The notes below the pieces were generated by a model that did no database searches, was not told the origin of the DNA, and was given only the letters and a program-made list of their open reading frames with translations. The translations under genes and the position numbers were made by a program. Below are positions 46,028-57,805 of a DNA stretch of 64,000 bases, in pieces (position 1 is the stretch's first letter; each line of letters opens with the position of its first letter). The stretch is from positions 79,377,234-79,441,233 of the forward strand of contig OY970827.1 in assembly GCA_963853835.1 (NCBI GenBank), given 5' to 3'. The DNA is from Calendula officinalis. Its lineage: Eukaryota; Streptophyta; Magnoliopsida; Asterales; Asteraceae.

Positions 46028-46281
46028 CTAATAATACATGGTGTTGAACAAATTACATGAAATGTTCATATGATAAATTACTAATTACAATCACAGTCTT
46101 TAAACTTCGTTTATTACAATGGACATCCCTGGTATATAAATTTTGTTACAACTGTGATCCTTGTTGCTGTTAAATTTATTTAAATGACCAAAATATCATT
46201 TTAGCCTTTAGTAATAAAGCGAACATAAAACATTGTGAATATAATAAGTGATAAACCACATGGACTAATCTTGAAATTTAC

Positions 46282-46284
<3 letters not shown>

Positions 46285-46367
<83 letters not shown>
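46285..46367. repeat. (AT)n microsatellite
   Basis: About 41 uninterrupted AT units. Confidence 0.95.
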
Positions 46368-46368
<1 letters not shown>

Positions 46369-46672
46369 TTTTATCTATATTCTTCCACCAGAATACATCA
46401 ACTCCTCAGACTGAATAAAATGTAGCGGGTGAGATACAAACCCAAGACCGATTTAAAGAGAGACAAAAGCACTAACCAAGTAATATATACTAGCCGTTCT
46501 CATTTTACTTTATCCCTTAATTAGCAATCGTTTAAGGTTCCAATTCGTAGAACCTCCATTTAGGTTGTTTATTACGCCCTTACTGATTTTTTTAACTTTC
46601 AAATTTTGACCATAAAATTCTAAAGCCACCACCTCTTATTGCTTTTAATTTTCTCTTTAGGTAACATCACTA

Positions 46673-46872
46673 NNNNNNNNNNNNNNNNNNNNNNNNNNNN
46701 NNNNNNNNNNNNNNNNNNNNNNNNNNNNNNNNNNNNNNNNNNNNNNNNNNNNNNNNNNNNNNNNNNNNNNNNNNNNNNNNNNNNNNNNNNNNNNNNNNNN
46801 NNNNNNNNNNNNNNNNNNNNNNNNNNNNNNNNNNNNNNNNNNNNNNNNNNNNNNNNNNNNNNNNNNNNNNNN
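46673..46872. other. Assembly gap of 200 N
   Basis: Exactly 200 undetermined bases, probably a placeholder of unknown true size. It lies just upstream of the first visible invertase exon and after a long AT array. Confidence 0.98.
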
Positions 46873-46917
46873 AATTATCTAAAGATTAAAATCCTAGCTA
46901 CTTATTATTATTATATA

Positions 46918-47347
46918 GAGTAAATTACACAAATGGTCCTTTAGGGTTGTACCATATTACATATTTGGTCATTTATCTACATAAATTACACTGGCAGTCC
47001 TTAATTCTGAAAATATTTGGTCATATAGTTTCATAGATTACACTGGTACTCCTTATTTCTGAAACTATTGACACGTTTGGTCCTTTACCTAAATAGACAT
47101 TAAGTTTTACCGTCAAACAAATGGGTTTTTATGGGTTTCAAATTGGTGAAGGGAAAGGGAAAAGGACGGATTTACCCCCTCGTGCATCACAGTGACCATA
47201 CTTGACGGGAAAAGTTAACGTGTGTTTTGGTAAAGGACCAAACGTGTCAACAGTTTCAGAAATAAGACTACCGGTGTAATTTATGAAACTAAAGGACCAA
47301 ATATGTAATATGGTACAAACCTAAAGGACAATTTGTGTAATTTACTC
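46918..47347. mobile_element. Mutator-like foldback MITE upstream of the invertase exon
   Basis: Same family as 39338-39696: arms gagtaaattacacaaatggt and its inverse atttgtgtaatttactc, with tandemly repeated inner segments in the left arm. Flanking 9-mers tattatata and aattatata match at eight of nine bases. It ends only 19 bp before the exon start at 47367. Confidence 0.8.
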
Positions 47348-47366
47348 AATTATATATTAAATGTAG

Positions 47367-49735
47367 GTATTTGTACGGGATTTTGTACCTAGTGCACTAG
47401 CTTTCCTAATGAATGGTGAGCCTGAAATAGTGAAGAATTTCTTACTAAAAACACTTCAACTTCAAGGTTGGGAAAAAAGAATTGACAGATTCAAACTTGG
47501 GGAAGGGGCAATGCCTGCCAGTTTCAAAGTTCTTCATGATCCCGAGAGAAAAACAGACACAATTGTTGCTGATTTTGGTGAAAGTGCAATTGGAAGAGTT
47601 GCACCTGTTGATTCTGGATTTTGGTGGATTATATTACTTCGTGCATATACAAAGTCAACTGGAGATTTGACTTTAGCTGAAACACCAGATTGCCAAAAGG
47701 GAATGAGACTTATTTTGAATTTGTGTTTATCAGAAGGTTTTGATACATTTCCAACTTTGTTGTGTGCAGACGGCTGCTCAATGATTGACCGAAGGATGGT
47801 AACAACTTTTATTTTGTTATTCTTACAATTTTTACTGCTATTTCATTTAAATTTATACATATTTAATTTGACTTGTTCAATTTTTAGCTGGCCTATTTTA
47901 ACCTATTGCCTGTTTTGTTAATTTTAACTTTTTATGGTCAGTTTTGATAACTAGAACTTTTTAGCCAGTCCTATATTTTTTTTCCCTATCTAGTAATTAA
48001 AAGAAGTTTTTTTGGGCACTATGTGGTTATTATTTTATTTTTTTATGTTTTTTAACATTATAATTACTAAAATAGGCAGCTAAAAATTCGTACTTATAAA
48101 AAATGAAACTAAAAACTTATAATTACCAAAACGGCCCTGTTTGATACATTATGATATGGTTACATTATTTTTGTGTTCAGGGAGTTTATGGTTATCCAAT
48201 AGAAATTCAAGCACTTTTTTTCATGGCATTAAGATGCTCTCTAGCAATGTTAAAACTTGATGCAGAAGGAAAAGAATTTGCTGAAAGAATAATGAAGCGT
48301 TTGCACGCGTTAAGCTTTCACATGAGAAGTTATTTCTGGATCGATTTCCAACAATTAAACGATATATACCGCTACAAAACCGAAGAATACTCTCACACTG
48401 CTGTAAATAAATTTAATGTAATTCCTGATTCAATCCCAGATTGGGTGTTTGATTTTATGCCGACACGTGGCGGTTACTTTGTTGGGAATGTGAGTCCAGC
48501 TAGGATGGATTTTAGATGGTTTGCTTTAGGTAATTGTGTTGCTATTTTGTCTTCTCTTGCAACACCTGAACAAGCTTCTGCAATTATGGATCTTTTTGAT
48601 GCACGTTGGGAAGAGTTAGTTGGAGAAATGCCTGTTAAGATTTGTTATCCTGCAATTGAAAGCCATGAGTGGAGAATTGTAACTGGTTGTGATCCTAAGA
48701 ACACTCGATGGAGTTACCATAATGGTGGATCTTGGCCAGGTTTGTCTTTTTTTCCCCTTAATTTCTAGTTTTGCTACAACCAAAATGCATTTTAGTACCT
48801 TGAACTTAGGGGTGCGCATTTGGACCCAAAAAACCGAACCGATAACATGTAATCGGTTCGGTTTTGAAAATTTATCATTTTCGGTTTCGGTTTTACCCGT
48901 TTCGGTTCGGTTCGTTCTTCAGATAAGATAACATTTAGGCTTAGAAAACCGAACCGAACCAAAACCGAAAACATGTTATTGGTTCGGTTTCGAAAGTTGC
49001 ATCATTTTCGGTTTCGGTTCTACGGTTTCGTTTCGGTTTGGTTTCTGGACCGTGCTCACCCCTACCTGAACTTGGCTGACTAGATCCTCTACTACCCAGA
49101 ACTAGAACTAATAAAGGTGCAACATGCTACCCCGGACTTGACACAATGGTTAATTTAGTACTCTTGCTCGCTAATTTGGTCTTGTTTCTCGCATGATTTG
49201 CTTATTATATCAATGTATTGAGATGAACGTATATTTTTTAGTCTGTCAAAGGCTCCAAGGATAGTAAGTCAAGTAAGAAAACGTGATTAACTTAATGAGT
49301 CAGGGTACTACATCGACCATTTTGTCAAGTCCAGGGTACCATGTTGCACCTTTAATAGTTCAGGATAGTAGAAGACCTAGTCAGTCAAGTTCTGAAACAT
49401 ATTTTGGCCTTATTTTTTATATTTTGTGAATAATTGCAGTGCTTCTATGGCTACTAACGGCTGCCTGCATCAAAACTGGGAGACCACAAATAGCAAGACG
49501 TGCAATTGAACTTGCTGAAAGCCGATTACTAAAAGACGGTTGGCCTGAATACTATGATGGCAAAAATGGAAGGTATATTGGTAAGCAAGCAAGAAAGTAT
49601 CAAACATGGTCAATTGCAGGGTATTTAGTAGCAAAAATGATGTTGGAAGATCCATCACATTTGGGAATGATCTCTCTTGAAGATGATAGACAATTGAGAC
49701 CAATCCTTAAAAGATCTTCCTCATGGACCTGTTGA
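47367..49735 (+). CDS. Cytosolic neutral/alkaline invertase (GH100), 5' end missing
   Basis: Three visible exons, 47367..47798, 48181..48739 and 49440..49735, encode 428 residues from VFVRDFVPSALAFLMNGEPE to the C-terminal KRSSSWTC. GH100 landmarks are VDSGFWWIILLRAYTKS (catalytic Asp region), CSMIDRRMGVYGYPIEIQAL, YRYKTEEYSHTAVNKFNVIP and ESHEWRIVTGCDPKNTRWSY (catalytic Glu region), then HNGGSWPVLLW. The enzyme hydrolyses sucrose to glucose and fructose at neutral pH without glycosylation. The RSSSWTC end resembles the cytosolic CINV1 group. Family proteins have about 120-140 more residues before VFVRDFVPS. This part is not found upstream and may lie in the 200-N gap, whose real size would then exceed 200 bp. 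Exon 1 is therefore absent and the start unknown. Intron 2 contains a nested pair of transposons. Confidence 0.92.
48778..49410. mobile_element. MITE with AGGCCAAAAT-type termini, interrupted
   Basis: The left end aaccaaaatgcattttagta and the right end catattttggcctt match the intact copy at 36248-36541, and both share gaacttggctgactaggtct-like interior. The element is split by a hAT insertion at 48807-49064. Confidence 0.7.
48807..49064. mobile_element. Small hAT element nested in the MITE
   Basis: Starts TAGGGGTGCGCATTTGGACC and ends GGACCGTGCTCACCCCTA. Flanking 8-mers CTTGAACT (48799-48806) and CCTGAACT (49065-49072) match at seven of eight bases. The interior consists of ggttcggtttcggttt-type tandem repeats, present as two related blocks. 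Confidence 0.8.
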
Positions 49736-51004
49736 AAAAAACATGAAAACATGAACGAGGATTATAAGTTGGTTGAGTTCGGTCTTGTTTAGGTTGGATT
49801 CACTGTTTCATTTTGTGTACATCAGCATTCGATACGTTTGTCTTATTGCTTCTTTCTAATTAATAAACACGACAATGTGATGCTCCTATTTGTGTTTAAA
49901 TTTGTACGGATGTTATGAAATTTTTGTCTTTTCAAGTTGGAGTGATCTATGGAATTTTTGGATCCTATGTTGGTATTATACACAGAAATAGAAAAATGTT
50001 GCTTACATTGCGTGGAACTCAAATTCGACTTTACAAGATGGACACATCACAATACATACAAGTGATATAAGCTTCTAGTGGCTTTCGGACAGTTTGAGCA
50101 TGTGGTGTGTACCAATACCCAGAGATAGAGAGACTACTTATAGTGAGACCTCCAACAAAGATGCAAGTGAGAGAAATTGTGTGTATATGATATGTGTATG
50201 CATTTTTATAAAAATATACGCCGTGAGTATGAAAATGTGTGCGCGTAGCCCGTTTGTGCAAGGGTGTGGTGAATATGCTAAAAGCATGTAAATATGTGTG
50301 AGGGGGAGTTCTGCCCTAACGTAAATATATGTATCAATCAAAAACATTAATCAAGAGATAGACATAAACATGCATGCCATGCAATCCTATATGGCTATAT
50401 ATCAAGAGACTTCTAAATAATTACGAGCATAGAATCATATAAGTTTAAATCTCATACTTGTCTTATATGTTACTACACTACAAATGAGAGTGTATATCTC
50501 CTTATACATCTGCCCGAATACTAATCCTCCAAGAGTCATTTCAGAAGTCATGTCTTCGATCAGGCTAAGATCGCAACTGACTACGTTCATCAACCTAAGG
50601 TTCGGTCTACCTCTTCCCCTCGAGCCAATGACTGAAAGGGTCAACCCAAAGCCTGATAAAGAATCAAGTTGGTTAGGTTAGGTTAAAAAAACCCGATATC
50701 AACATATCCGACAAGCATAATCGGGTTGGGGTTGGGCACCCCTAGAATGTCTTACCCAAAACAAGTGCTTATTCTCACACCAAGTTTGGTCACATAGGGT
50801 GGTATTGTACGAATGGAGTGAAAATTTGCAACAACCGGAAGCATAGAAACAAGAATAGGAAATCCCCAAAATTAGAAGAAAAAACATACATTTTGTATGT
50901 GATTCCCCTCAAAACATCCACAAGATGCATCATACATAGTAATAAAGTAGAGATTTTGAATGTGCATCATAACACTTGTACTTGCATACATACATAGTAA
51001 CACT
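49736..51004. other. Convergent 3' region, invertase and CIP7-like genes
   Basis: The 3' UTR of the invertase is likely in the first few hundred bases. A hAT-type relic lies at about 50,637-50,744 (gggtcaacccaaagcctgat to ggttgggcacccctag), related to the one at about 32,870. No gene is visible. Confidence 0.55.
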
Positions 51005-53969
51005 TCATGTGGTTGACTTCTTTCCACCACGCAAGGAGGATAATAAAGACAAGTGTCGTGAAGCTGCCAATCACATCAACAACACAAACAAGTATTTTTT
51101 ATATTAGACACAAATTAGTATATGTCAAATACTTTAGTGATGGGCCAAAAACAAAAAATTGATTAAAAGTAGACTCACACTTTTGAGAAGTTTGATGTTG
51201 GGAGATTAAGGTTTGAACTGGTGAGTCAGAACATATGATTATTTTTTCTCTTTAGGTTAATAAATTAAATTAATTATATTGTTACCTTGAGGTTGAGAAG
51301 CATGGTGATCTGGAGAAGGGGAATTGTTTTTCTTTCCAAGTTTGAGAAGGCGTTTGAATCCTTTGGGTTGAGGAGGTGGCGGCTTCTCAAGGATCTTTTC
51401 CAATTTGAGGTTGTTGTTAACAACAAATGCTTTTTCAGTTGGTGTTTCAAAATTTGAGGAAGCAGGAGGAGGTGCTTTTGCATAATCTGAATTTCTAGTA
51501 GACGGGTCTTCAAATGATGAAACACGCGCATATGGTTCTCCACCCTTTTCCTTTTCCTCCACACATGTTTTCTTCACCTGACCCACAAACATGTTATATT
51601 AATAAATAAATCAAAATTAACCAAAATTAAAATGAAATTCTGACTGACCTCAGTAGGATGCTTCTCTGGCGGCGGCGGTGGTGGTGGTGGTGGGTGGACT
51701 GCCTTATCCACCACCCCTGTTCCATGAGCTTTTTGCTGCTTGTTTTCAACCATAACAACAGTTTTGTCAATTACAGTCTTCTCCTTCACATTTACATTCA
51801 CCAGATTTGAAGCTACCTTAGATGTTCTCATCTTAAGATCAGCAGCCTTACCCTTACTTTGATCAATAACAACAGCAGAAGAAAACTTTCTTGATTTTGA
51901 AGCACTTCTAGTATGAACACTGCTATTGTTTCTAGGCTCAGATAGCCTTCTAATGCCAGCTGGCGTAACCGAATTCATATCCTTCTTTGCATCTGACAAA
52001 GACCTATTCTTTGAATTTGTTGACCCTACAGAAGCTGTTGGTCTTATTTTGGACCTTTGCAATGGAGAAGTTAAACCAGGCTCAGAATCACTGAACTTTG
52101 AACCTTTGGAAATGGAATTGGAATTAGAATTGGCTCTTGCAGCAATTCTCTTCTGTCTCTCCATTTTTAAAGCTTCAAGTCTTTTCACTTCTGCATCTTG
52201 CTGTTCTTTCTTCATTTTCTGCAGATCTGCTTTATATGCCCTTAATTTCTCAGCTCGTGCACGTGCATCCTCTACAATATTATTCACTTTTGATGGTTTC
52301 CCTTTTTTAGGTTGGTGTTTTTCTGCACTTTTAGACACTTTTTTAACCAGAGTTTTGCTCTTTTTCTCACGCAAAACTGAAGAAGATTGCATTTCATAAT
52401 CCAAAGCAGGATCATAGCCTATAGACCTCTTCTCAACATCTCTCTCAGGCATCAAACTTAAGGCATCTGGCTCATATTTAACCTCCATATTCATGCTAAT
52501 ACTTGTATTATTATTCTCATTTACATTTGCTTCTTCTCTTCTGCCTATTATAAAATCATCATTCCCATTCCTGTACACACCACAACTACCACGTTCTGCA
52601 TTAGCTAATGGATCATCAACCATCGATTTTTGGCATCTTTTTGTCTCACTTTCACCTTCTGCAGCACCTTTCAGTAAATAAGTTTGAAATGCATCCCAGT
52701 GCCCGTTATCTGTCTCAGACTCTTTCCAACCACCTTTTCTCTTTTTCTCTGTATCGATCTCATCACCACTGTCAGATGCTGATTCTGACGAATTCTTGGT
52801 TTTTTTTGAGTTAATAAAGTTAATGTTACGGATAACCACCTTGTTTGATTTCTTTTTACCAGAAACATTATTATGTTGTTCTGAGCTGTCCTCATTATTA
52901 TTAATGTTAATATCCGTGGATGGATAAGCATAAGGTGGTGGTGGTGGAGGATAAAAGGGATAATAGGGCATAGGATATGGTTGATACACAGGTACGCCAC
53001 CTGTCCCTGGTGACCATGCAAGGGGTAATTGTCCTCCAACTGCAACAATTGTTTCAAAAAATCATAATTAATATTAAAAAATTTGTGGTTTGGTAAGTCC
53101 TTTACCTGAATTTGCATTTGGACTGCTGCTAGAAGTAGCATCATTATGTATGTTTGAAATAACAGAATAATCTGGTTCTGGTTCTGGTTCTACTTCAACC
53201 CATTGTCCAGACTCGTGTTTCTGCTTCCACAAATCCATGAACCTCAAGCAACCACTCCTAAATCAAAATCAAAATCAAAAATCAGAATATAAACAGCAGC
53301 ACAAAAGACAAAAGTCGGTTGATACATTAGACGTGATGCACCGAAACATTCAGCAAATGATAACAGATTTGCCAGATGTTCCATTTCAAAACCAGCAGCT
53401 GCAGCACGTGCAAAAGCCATCCCTTGTTCTTTCTTCAGCACACTTTTTCGTGTCTCGAGAACATTCAACAGCTCAACTCTGATTATACATACAACATTAT
53501 TAAAAATCAAAATTTTGATTTATAAAAAATACATCTCTAATGGAGAAAATGTCATATTAAGATACAAAATTTCTGTTAAAAAACTTATTAATGGACTGAA
53601 GAATGGAAGGACTGTTACTTTGAATTTCCATCCTTCGCACTGGAAACGGTAGTCTCAGGCTGCCAGATTAATTAAATAAAAAAATAAAAAACAGAATTAG
53701 TGACAAAAACAGCAGAAGATAAGAATACTTGGTGATTTGTTACCTTGTAGAGAACAATCGCCTTGTCTTCATTAGCATCAGCATCATATGCAGGTTTATT
53801 TGCTGCCAAAAACAACACAAGATTAGAAACTAATAATAAAAGAGGAAATACCAAGTCATCTACTATACACTACCTTCACTACTTGCCACATGTTGGTCTT
53901 CTATCTGCCATGATGAACACTTAAATTAAGATTCTTTTTTTAATTAGTTGGAACAAATGATATATATAC

Positions 53970-54045
<76 letters not shown>

Positions 54046-55016
54046 AAGCTCACCAGAATTTCGTTGTTTCCTTGAATGGCAATTGCTTCTTCTATTTGTA
54101 GGATTTCAGATTCTATGGTGTAGACACGTTCAAGAATCTCTGGAGTGCTCACAAACCGAACAAAACTACAAACAACAAACATGTTAGGGTTTGCTTTGCT
54201 TTTTCGTGCCATAAATGAAGGAAAAACTAGCATTTAAGCTACAGATGACACTTCAACTGTTTTTTTCTCAATCTGACCGAATAAAATGGATGGACAAACC
54301 TTTCCACTGTACACTTTGTAAACCATGATGCATTAGTGCCAGGATCTGGTGCAAGCAATACTGAATAACCACCTTCTGCAATTTGATCTTGAGCTGCCTT
54401 TAGGTGTGCAATGAATGGGTTCAGCAAACCAGAAGCAATTTTCTCTTTCTTATCATTTGCAATGATGTATAAATCACACCTGCCACCAGTTACAACAATT
54501 TCAACTATAAACCATACATCATCACAATGTTAAAGAAATTGTTCTAAGCCTATACTGCAACACATTCGTCAATTGTGAGAAATTTGAATTAAATTTTGAG
54601 CAGATGGCAGAACCAAAGAGAGTGAGAAATTTAAATTCAAGTGGAACATTTCTCATTTCTCAATTGCGAAGCTAAATTAACCCTCCGTCAATTGCATTAG
54701 AGGATGAAAGGTTTAATTATCAACACAAAACCCCTGAATGGCATCGGGTTCAGTATCTGCAGGGTTTTATCTAATCTAGGTTTCAAAACTCTCGAAAAGA
54801 TAAATAATAATTATTTATAATAAATCGAGCATACATCGTAACAAAATCTGGCAGAGCGGATAAAGGAATCAAAATCAAATGTGACTATCTATACATCGAG
54901 CTACAACGCCAAATAGAATTCCGAAACTTAAACAAAAGCAGACACATAACTGACTACCTTGTTCTTGTGGGCGTGAGTTGAAATACGGCAGAGTCCAGAC
55001 GAGTTATTGACTTCAT
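51005..55016 (-). CDS. CIP7: COP1-interacting protein 7-like (CIP7)
   Basis: Eleven exons (55016..54958, 54479..54300, 54165..54054, 53904..53874, 53802..53744, 53659..53619, 53478..53326, 53257..53106, 53039..51649, 51577..51286, 51063..51005) join in phase to 842 residues. The start MKSITRLDSAVFQLTPTRTR and the block GGYSVLLAPDPGTNASWFTK are hallmarks of the CIP7 family, followed by PEILERVYTIESEILQIEEA and KEQGMAFARAAAAGFEMEHL. The large exon 9 is disordered and charged, with a Lys/Arg/Glu-rich coiled coil (ARAEKLRAYKADLQKMKKEQ) and a poly-Pro run. The end SRHLSLLSSLRGGKKSTT fits the family's conserved C-terminus. Arabidopsis CIP7 is a nuclear protein that binds the COP1 light-signalling ubiquitin ligase and promotes light-regulated genes. 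This copy is shorter than the roughly 1,050-1,160-residue Arabidopsis homologues. A CT-rich leader precedes the ATG. Confidence 0.92.
53976..54042. repeat. (TA)n microsatellite in CIP7-like intron 3
   Basis: About 32 TA units immediately inside the 5' splice site of intron 3 (minus strand), followed by tatacatatacatata variants. Confidence 0.95.
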
Positions 55017-55212
55017 ATCCGATCAGATGCTCTTTCTACACTAATCGGACTTTTTGGTAATAGTCAAATTAACTTTGAAAACAAAATTCATACGAAAAAC
55101 AGAAAACGAAGTCAAAATCAAGTTAGGTAAGTGAGTGACGGAGTTAATGTTGCAGAGCTAAACCAGAAAGAAACTTAAATAGATGCTTTAATGGCTGCCT
55201 GCTGCATTCAGG

Positions 55213-55258
55213 AAGGAGAGAGAGAGACATGTATTCGAGAGAGAAAGAGAGAGAGTAT
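55213..55258 (-). promoter_or_regulatory. CT-rich leader/promoter tract of the CIP7-like gene
   Basis: The plus strand reads ggagagagagagac and cgagagagaaagagagagag, so the transcript side is CT-rich. It lies about 200 bp upstream of the ATG, where plant genes often have pyrimidine-rich 5' leaders. The role is inferred from position. Confidence 0.4.
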
Positions 55259-55738
55259 CCAAAGACCAAAGTGCCTTTTCTCGAGTGTTTCCCCAAAAAT
55301 AAAAATAAAAAGGCGACAAATGCACCCCGTATTACTACTCTCTTCATCCCCAAATAAACTTTCTTATTTTTATTTTACGCAGAAGTAGTTTTTTGGTAAA
55401 TATTATATTAGTAGGTACACTCCATCAATTTCGAGATGTGAGAATTCATTTGAGACAAATATTTAAGGGGAAATCAAAAGTTTATTTAGGGACCGGGTAT
55501 AAATTAAAATAGTTAGTGATGTTACAGGGATTTTTCATATGATATTTAAAAGATTTTCAATATTAGTAGATGTTATAGTTGTCCAAAGTCTTAACTACAT
55601 CCACTACATGTGTTATTTTTCTGGTCGTATCTAATTTGTAAATATCCTTAGTTATTATGTAAACTCGTAAATTTTATGGTAACAATAAAATCATATAATT
55701 TGTTCTTTTGAAAACCTATTGTGGTTATCTCTAGCTAG

Positions 55739-56007
55739 TACTCCCTTCGTCCCACAAAAAACTTCTCATTTGACCTTATATTTTTGTCCCATAAAAAAAC
55801 TTCTCATTTCTACATTCGATGGGCTTCATATAATAAAATATTATTATTATTAAGGACCCCACCACTAACTATCCACTAACTATCTTTCTCTCTCCAAACC
55901 AATCATATATTTTAATCAAAATTATTACCAATGACCCTACCACTAACTATCACCTTAAAACTTGTGCCCAAGTTAAATGAGAAGTTTTTTTTGGGACGGA
56001 GGGAGTA
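55739..56007. mobile_element. Stowaway-type MITE
   Basis: TA-CTCCCTTCGTCCCACAAAA at the left and TTTTGGGACGGAGGGAG-TA at the right. This is the best preserved copy of the family in the window. Confidence 0.8.
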
Positions 56008-56286
56008 CGATACTATCAACAACTCTAAACCACCGTCATGACACCATCAACAGCCTTAAATCACGCGAGTTTCATCCCTACATATCCCTACATGTATTTT
56101 TTTATGTTTTCTTTCCCTTCCAATTAATTTCCTTTCAATCAAATTTACTATTCAGATTTTAGAAGAAAACAATATTAGTATTTTACTTTTTAGTTGTGGG
56201 TTAAATATATAGTGTTTTGTTAGTTTTGTAGAGGTGGTAAATTTGTGATTGTATAAGTTGTATGTTGATTGTGGTTTTAGTTCTAA

Positions 56287-56388
56287 ATGACAAGTACAGA
56301 GACAAGACGAATTTGGTCGAATGAGGAGACCAAATGCTTACTAGAGACATGCATCGAAAAGCCAAATACATTGGATGGATTTATTTGA
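56287..56388 (+). pseudogene. Fragment resembling a transposon-type Myb/SANT-like domain
   Basis: A 33-codon frame begins MTSTETRRIWSNEETKCLLE and stops soon after. The pattern R-x-W-S/T-x-E-E-x-x-x-L-L-E is that of Myb/SANT-like domains found in PIF/Harbinger-associated proteins. It is too short to be functional. The match is by eye and weak. Confidence 0.3.
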
Positions 56389-57805
56389 AACATAAAACAG
56401 AATATCTTTATGACCTTGGGACAAATACATTCACCTTATCGGCTCAACGTTGGAAATCATTTGGAAGGTGCAGTTATATTTTAACATTGAAGTTACGTAA
56501 CAATAAAGAAAAATACAACCATTCACAAGCAAAACTTAGAAACGTCACGTTTTACCTGTTTTTGGTGTGTTGAATGCACTATTGGATCTCAACAACACTA
56601 CATGTTGTATTATGACTATTTGATGCATGATTATTTGATGCACATGTAAACTTGTATGTGATGGAGATAGTGAAAGATATATAAAACACACTCTTTTCAA
56701 TTATTAATTTACTATTAGTAATAAACCTAATACACTAATGATTGTGTAATACAAACGATAACAAATTCTAACAAATTAATGTATAGTTGAGTGACAAATT
56801 GATATCAAATGATGATATATATAGCTGGCTGACAATGCCCTAATTCTTGATATCAGTTGAGACACGCTCAAGTAGGGGTGAGCGTGGTCCGGGAATCAAA
56901 CCAGACCGAAACCGAAAAACATCTTTTAATTACATGATTGATATTGTAATATCAATTAAAAGTTTGGCAATTTTGACCCATTAATGATTAATTTATGAAA
57001 TGATGGTATGAAAAAAAAAATTACTCTCAAGTAGGTCAGATAATTATGAATAACTATATAACTAATGCCAACGCATGTTACAATCATCATAAATAACATG
57101 TTTAAACACCTTGACTTGTTATTTTCCTCAATTTCATCTATTAATAAACCTTTGAAAATTAGGGTTCATAACTCAACCTAACATTTAAGAACCTTTTAAT
57201 CCACACAACTTAGGAGGGAAGTGTATTGTCTTATCTAGAAAAGTTTTACCGCCTATTGTAATACTATTAAGACTTTCCAAATAGTGTGTGTTTCTCTAAT
57301 CTTTAGTTCTTCACATTAGCCACATATCACATCTTGCCTACAGAAAATTGACACATCTATGTCAATAACCTTTTTTCCTTCGTTCTTCAATTTTGCCACA
57401 TCAACAGTAATGTGATTGACTTTAAAGTTGTTTAATAAGGTAAGCTTGATGCAAACCTAGCCCAAAATATTAACACACAAATAGATATGCCAATTTGATC
57501 CGCGGGTTTGGGTACTCGTGGGTACAACAGGGTGGGTATTAAATTTTCCACCCGAAGCGAGGACGCGTACTCCAGTATCCACACTATTTTACTCTCTTTT
57601 TCTTTTGGAAACGGCAAATGATATCAACGGAAACCTACTCGCAATTTTCCAGCGAGCACCCTGGATTTGAGCTCATTTACATGGCAAATCCAGCACGGGT
57701 TTTCCAAGATTTTTTTTTTATTTATTTGAGAAAACTACATTATATAAAAATTAGGGGTAGTTAGATAATTGGAAGTAAAAATTGATTTTGCGGTGGATTT
57801 TCGCT

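Larger units (their letters stand above)
44140..47366. other. Intergenic region upstream of the p24 and invertase genes
   Basis: It holds, in order, a gtggtgg-rich stretch (44385-44520), a Stowaway MITE, a hAT element, a long AT dinucleotide array, an assembly gap and a foldback MITE. A decayed pol III-type sequence (tactagctcagttggttaga, 44847-44866) and a minus-strand relic with a B-box-like GGTCTTGGGTTTGTATCTC (46433-46451) suggest SINE remnants. No complete gene is visible, although the missing first exon of the invertase should be here. Confidence 0.5.
55017..57805. other. Upstream region of the divergent CIP7-like and PRA1 genes
   Basis: It includes a decayed element at about 55,338-55,501 (ctcttcatccccaaataaac to tttatttagggaccggg), a Stowaway MITE, a Myb/SANT-like relic, a hAT-type terminus at 56874 (taggggtgagcgtggtcc) and a relic with gggtttgggtactcgtgggt (about 57,500). 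No intact gene. Confidence 0.55.

Noticed and set aside
51926..52399. 157-codon plus-strand frame
   Set aside because: It lies antisense to the large CIP7-like exon 9 and has no independent support.
53940..54233. Frame with poly(Ile-Tyr)
   Set aside because: Translation through the TA microsatellite in an intron.
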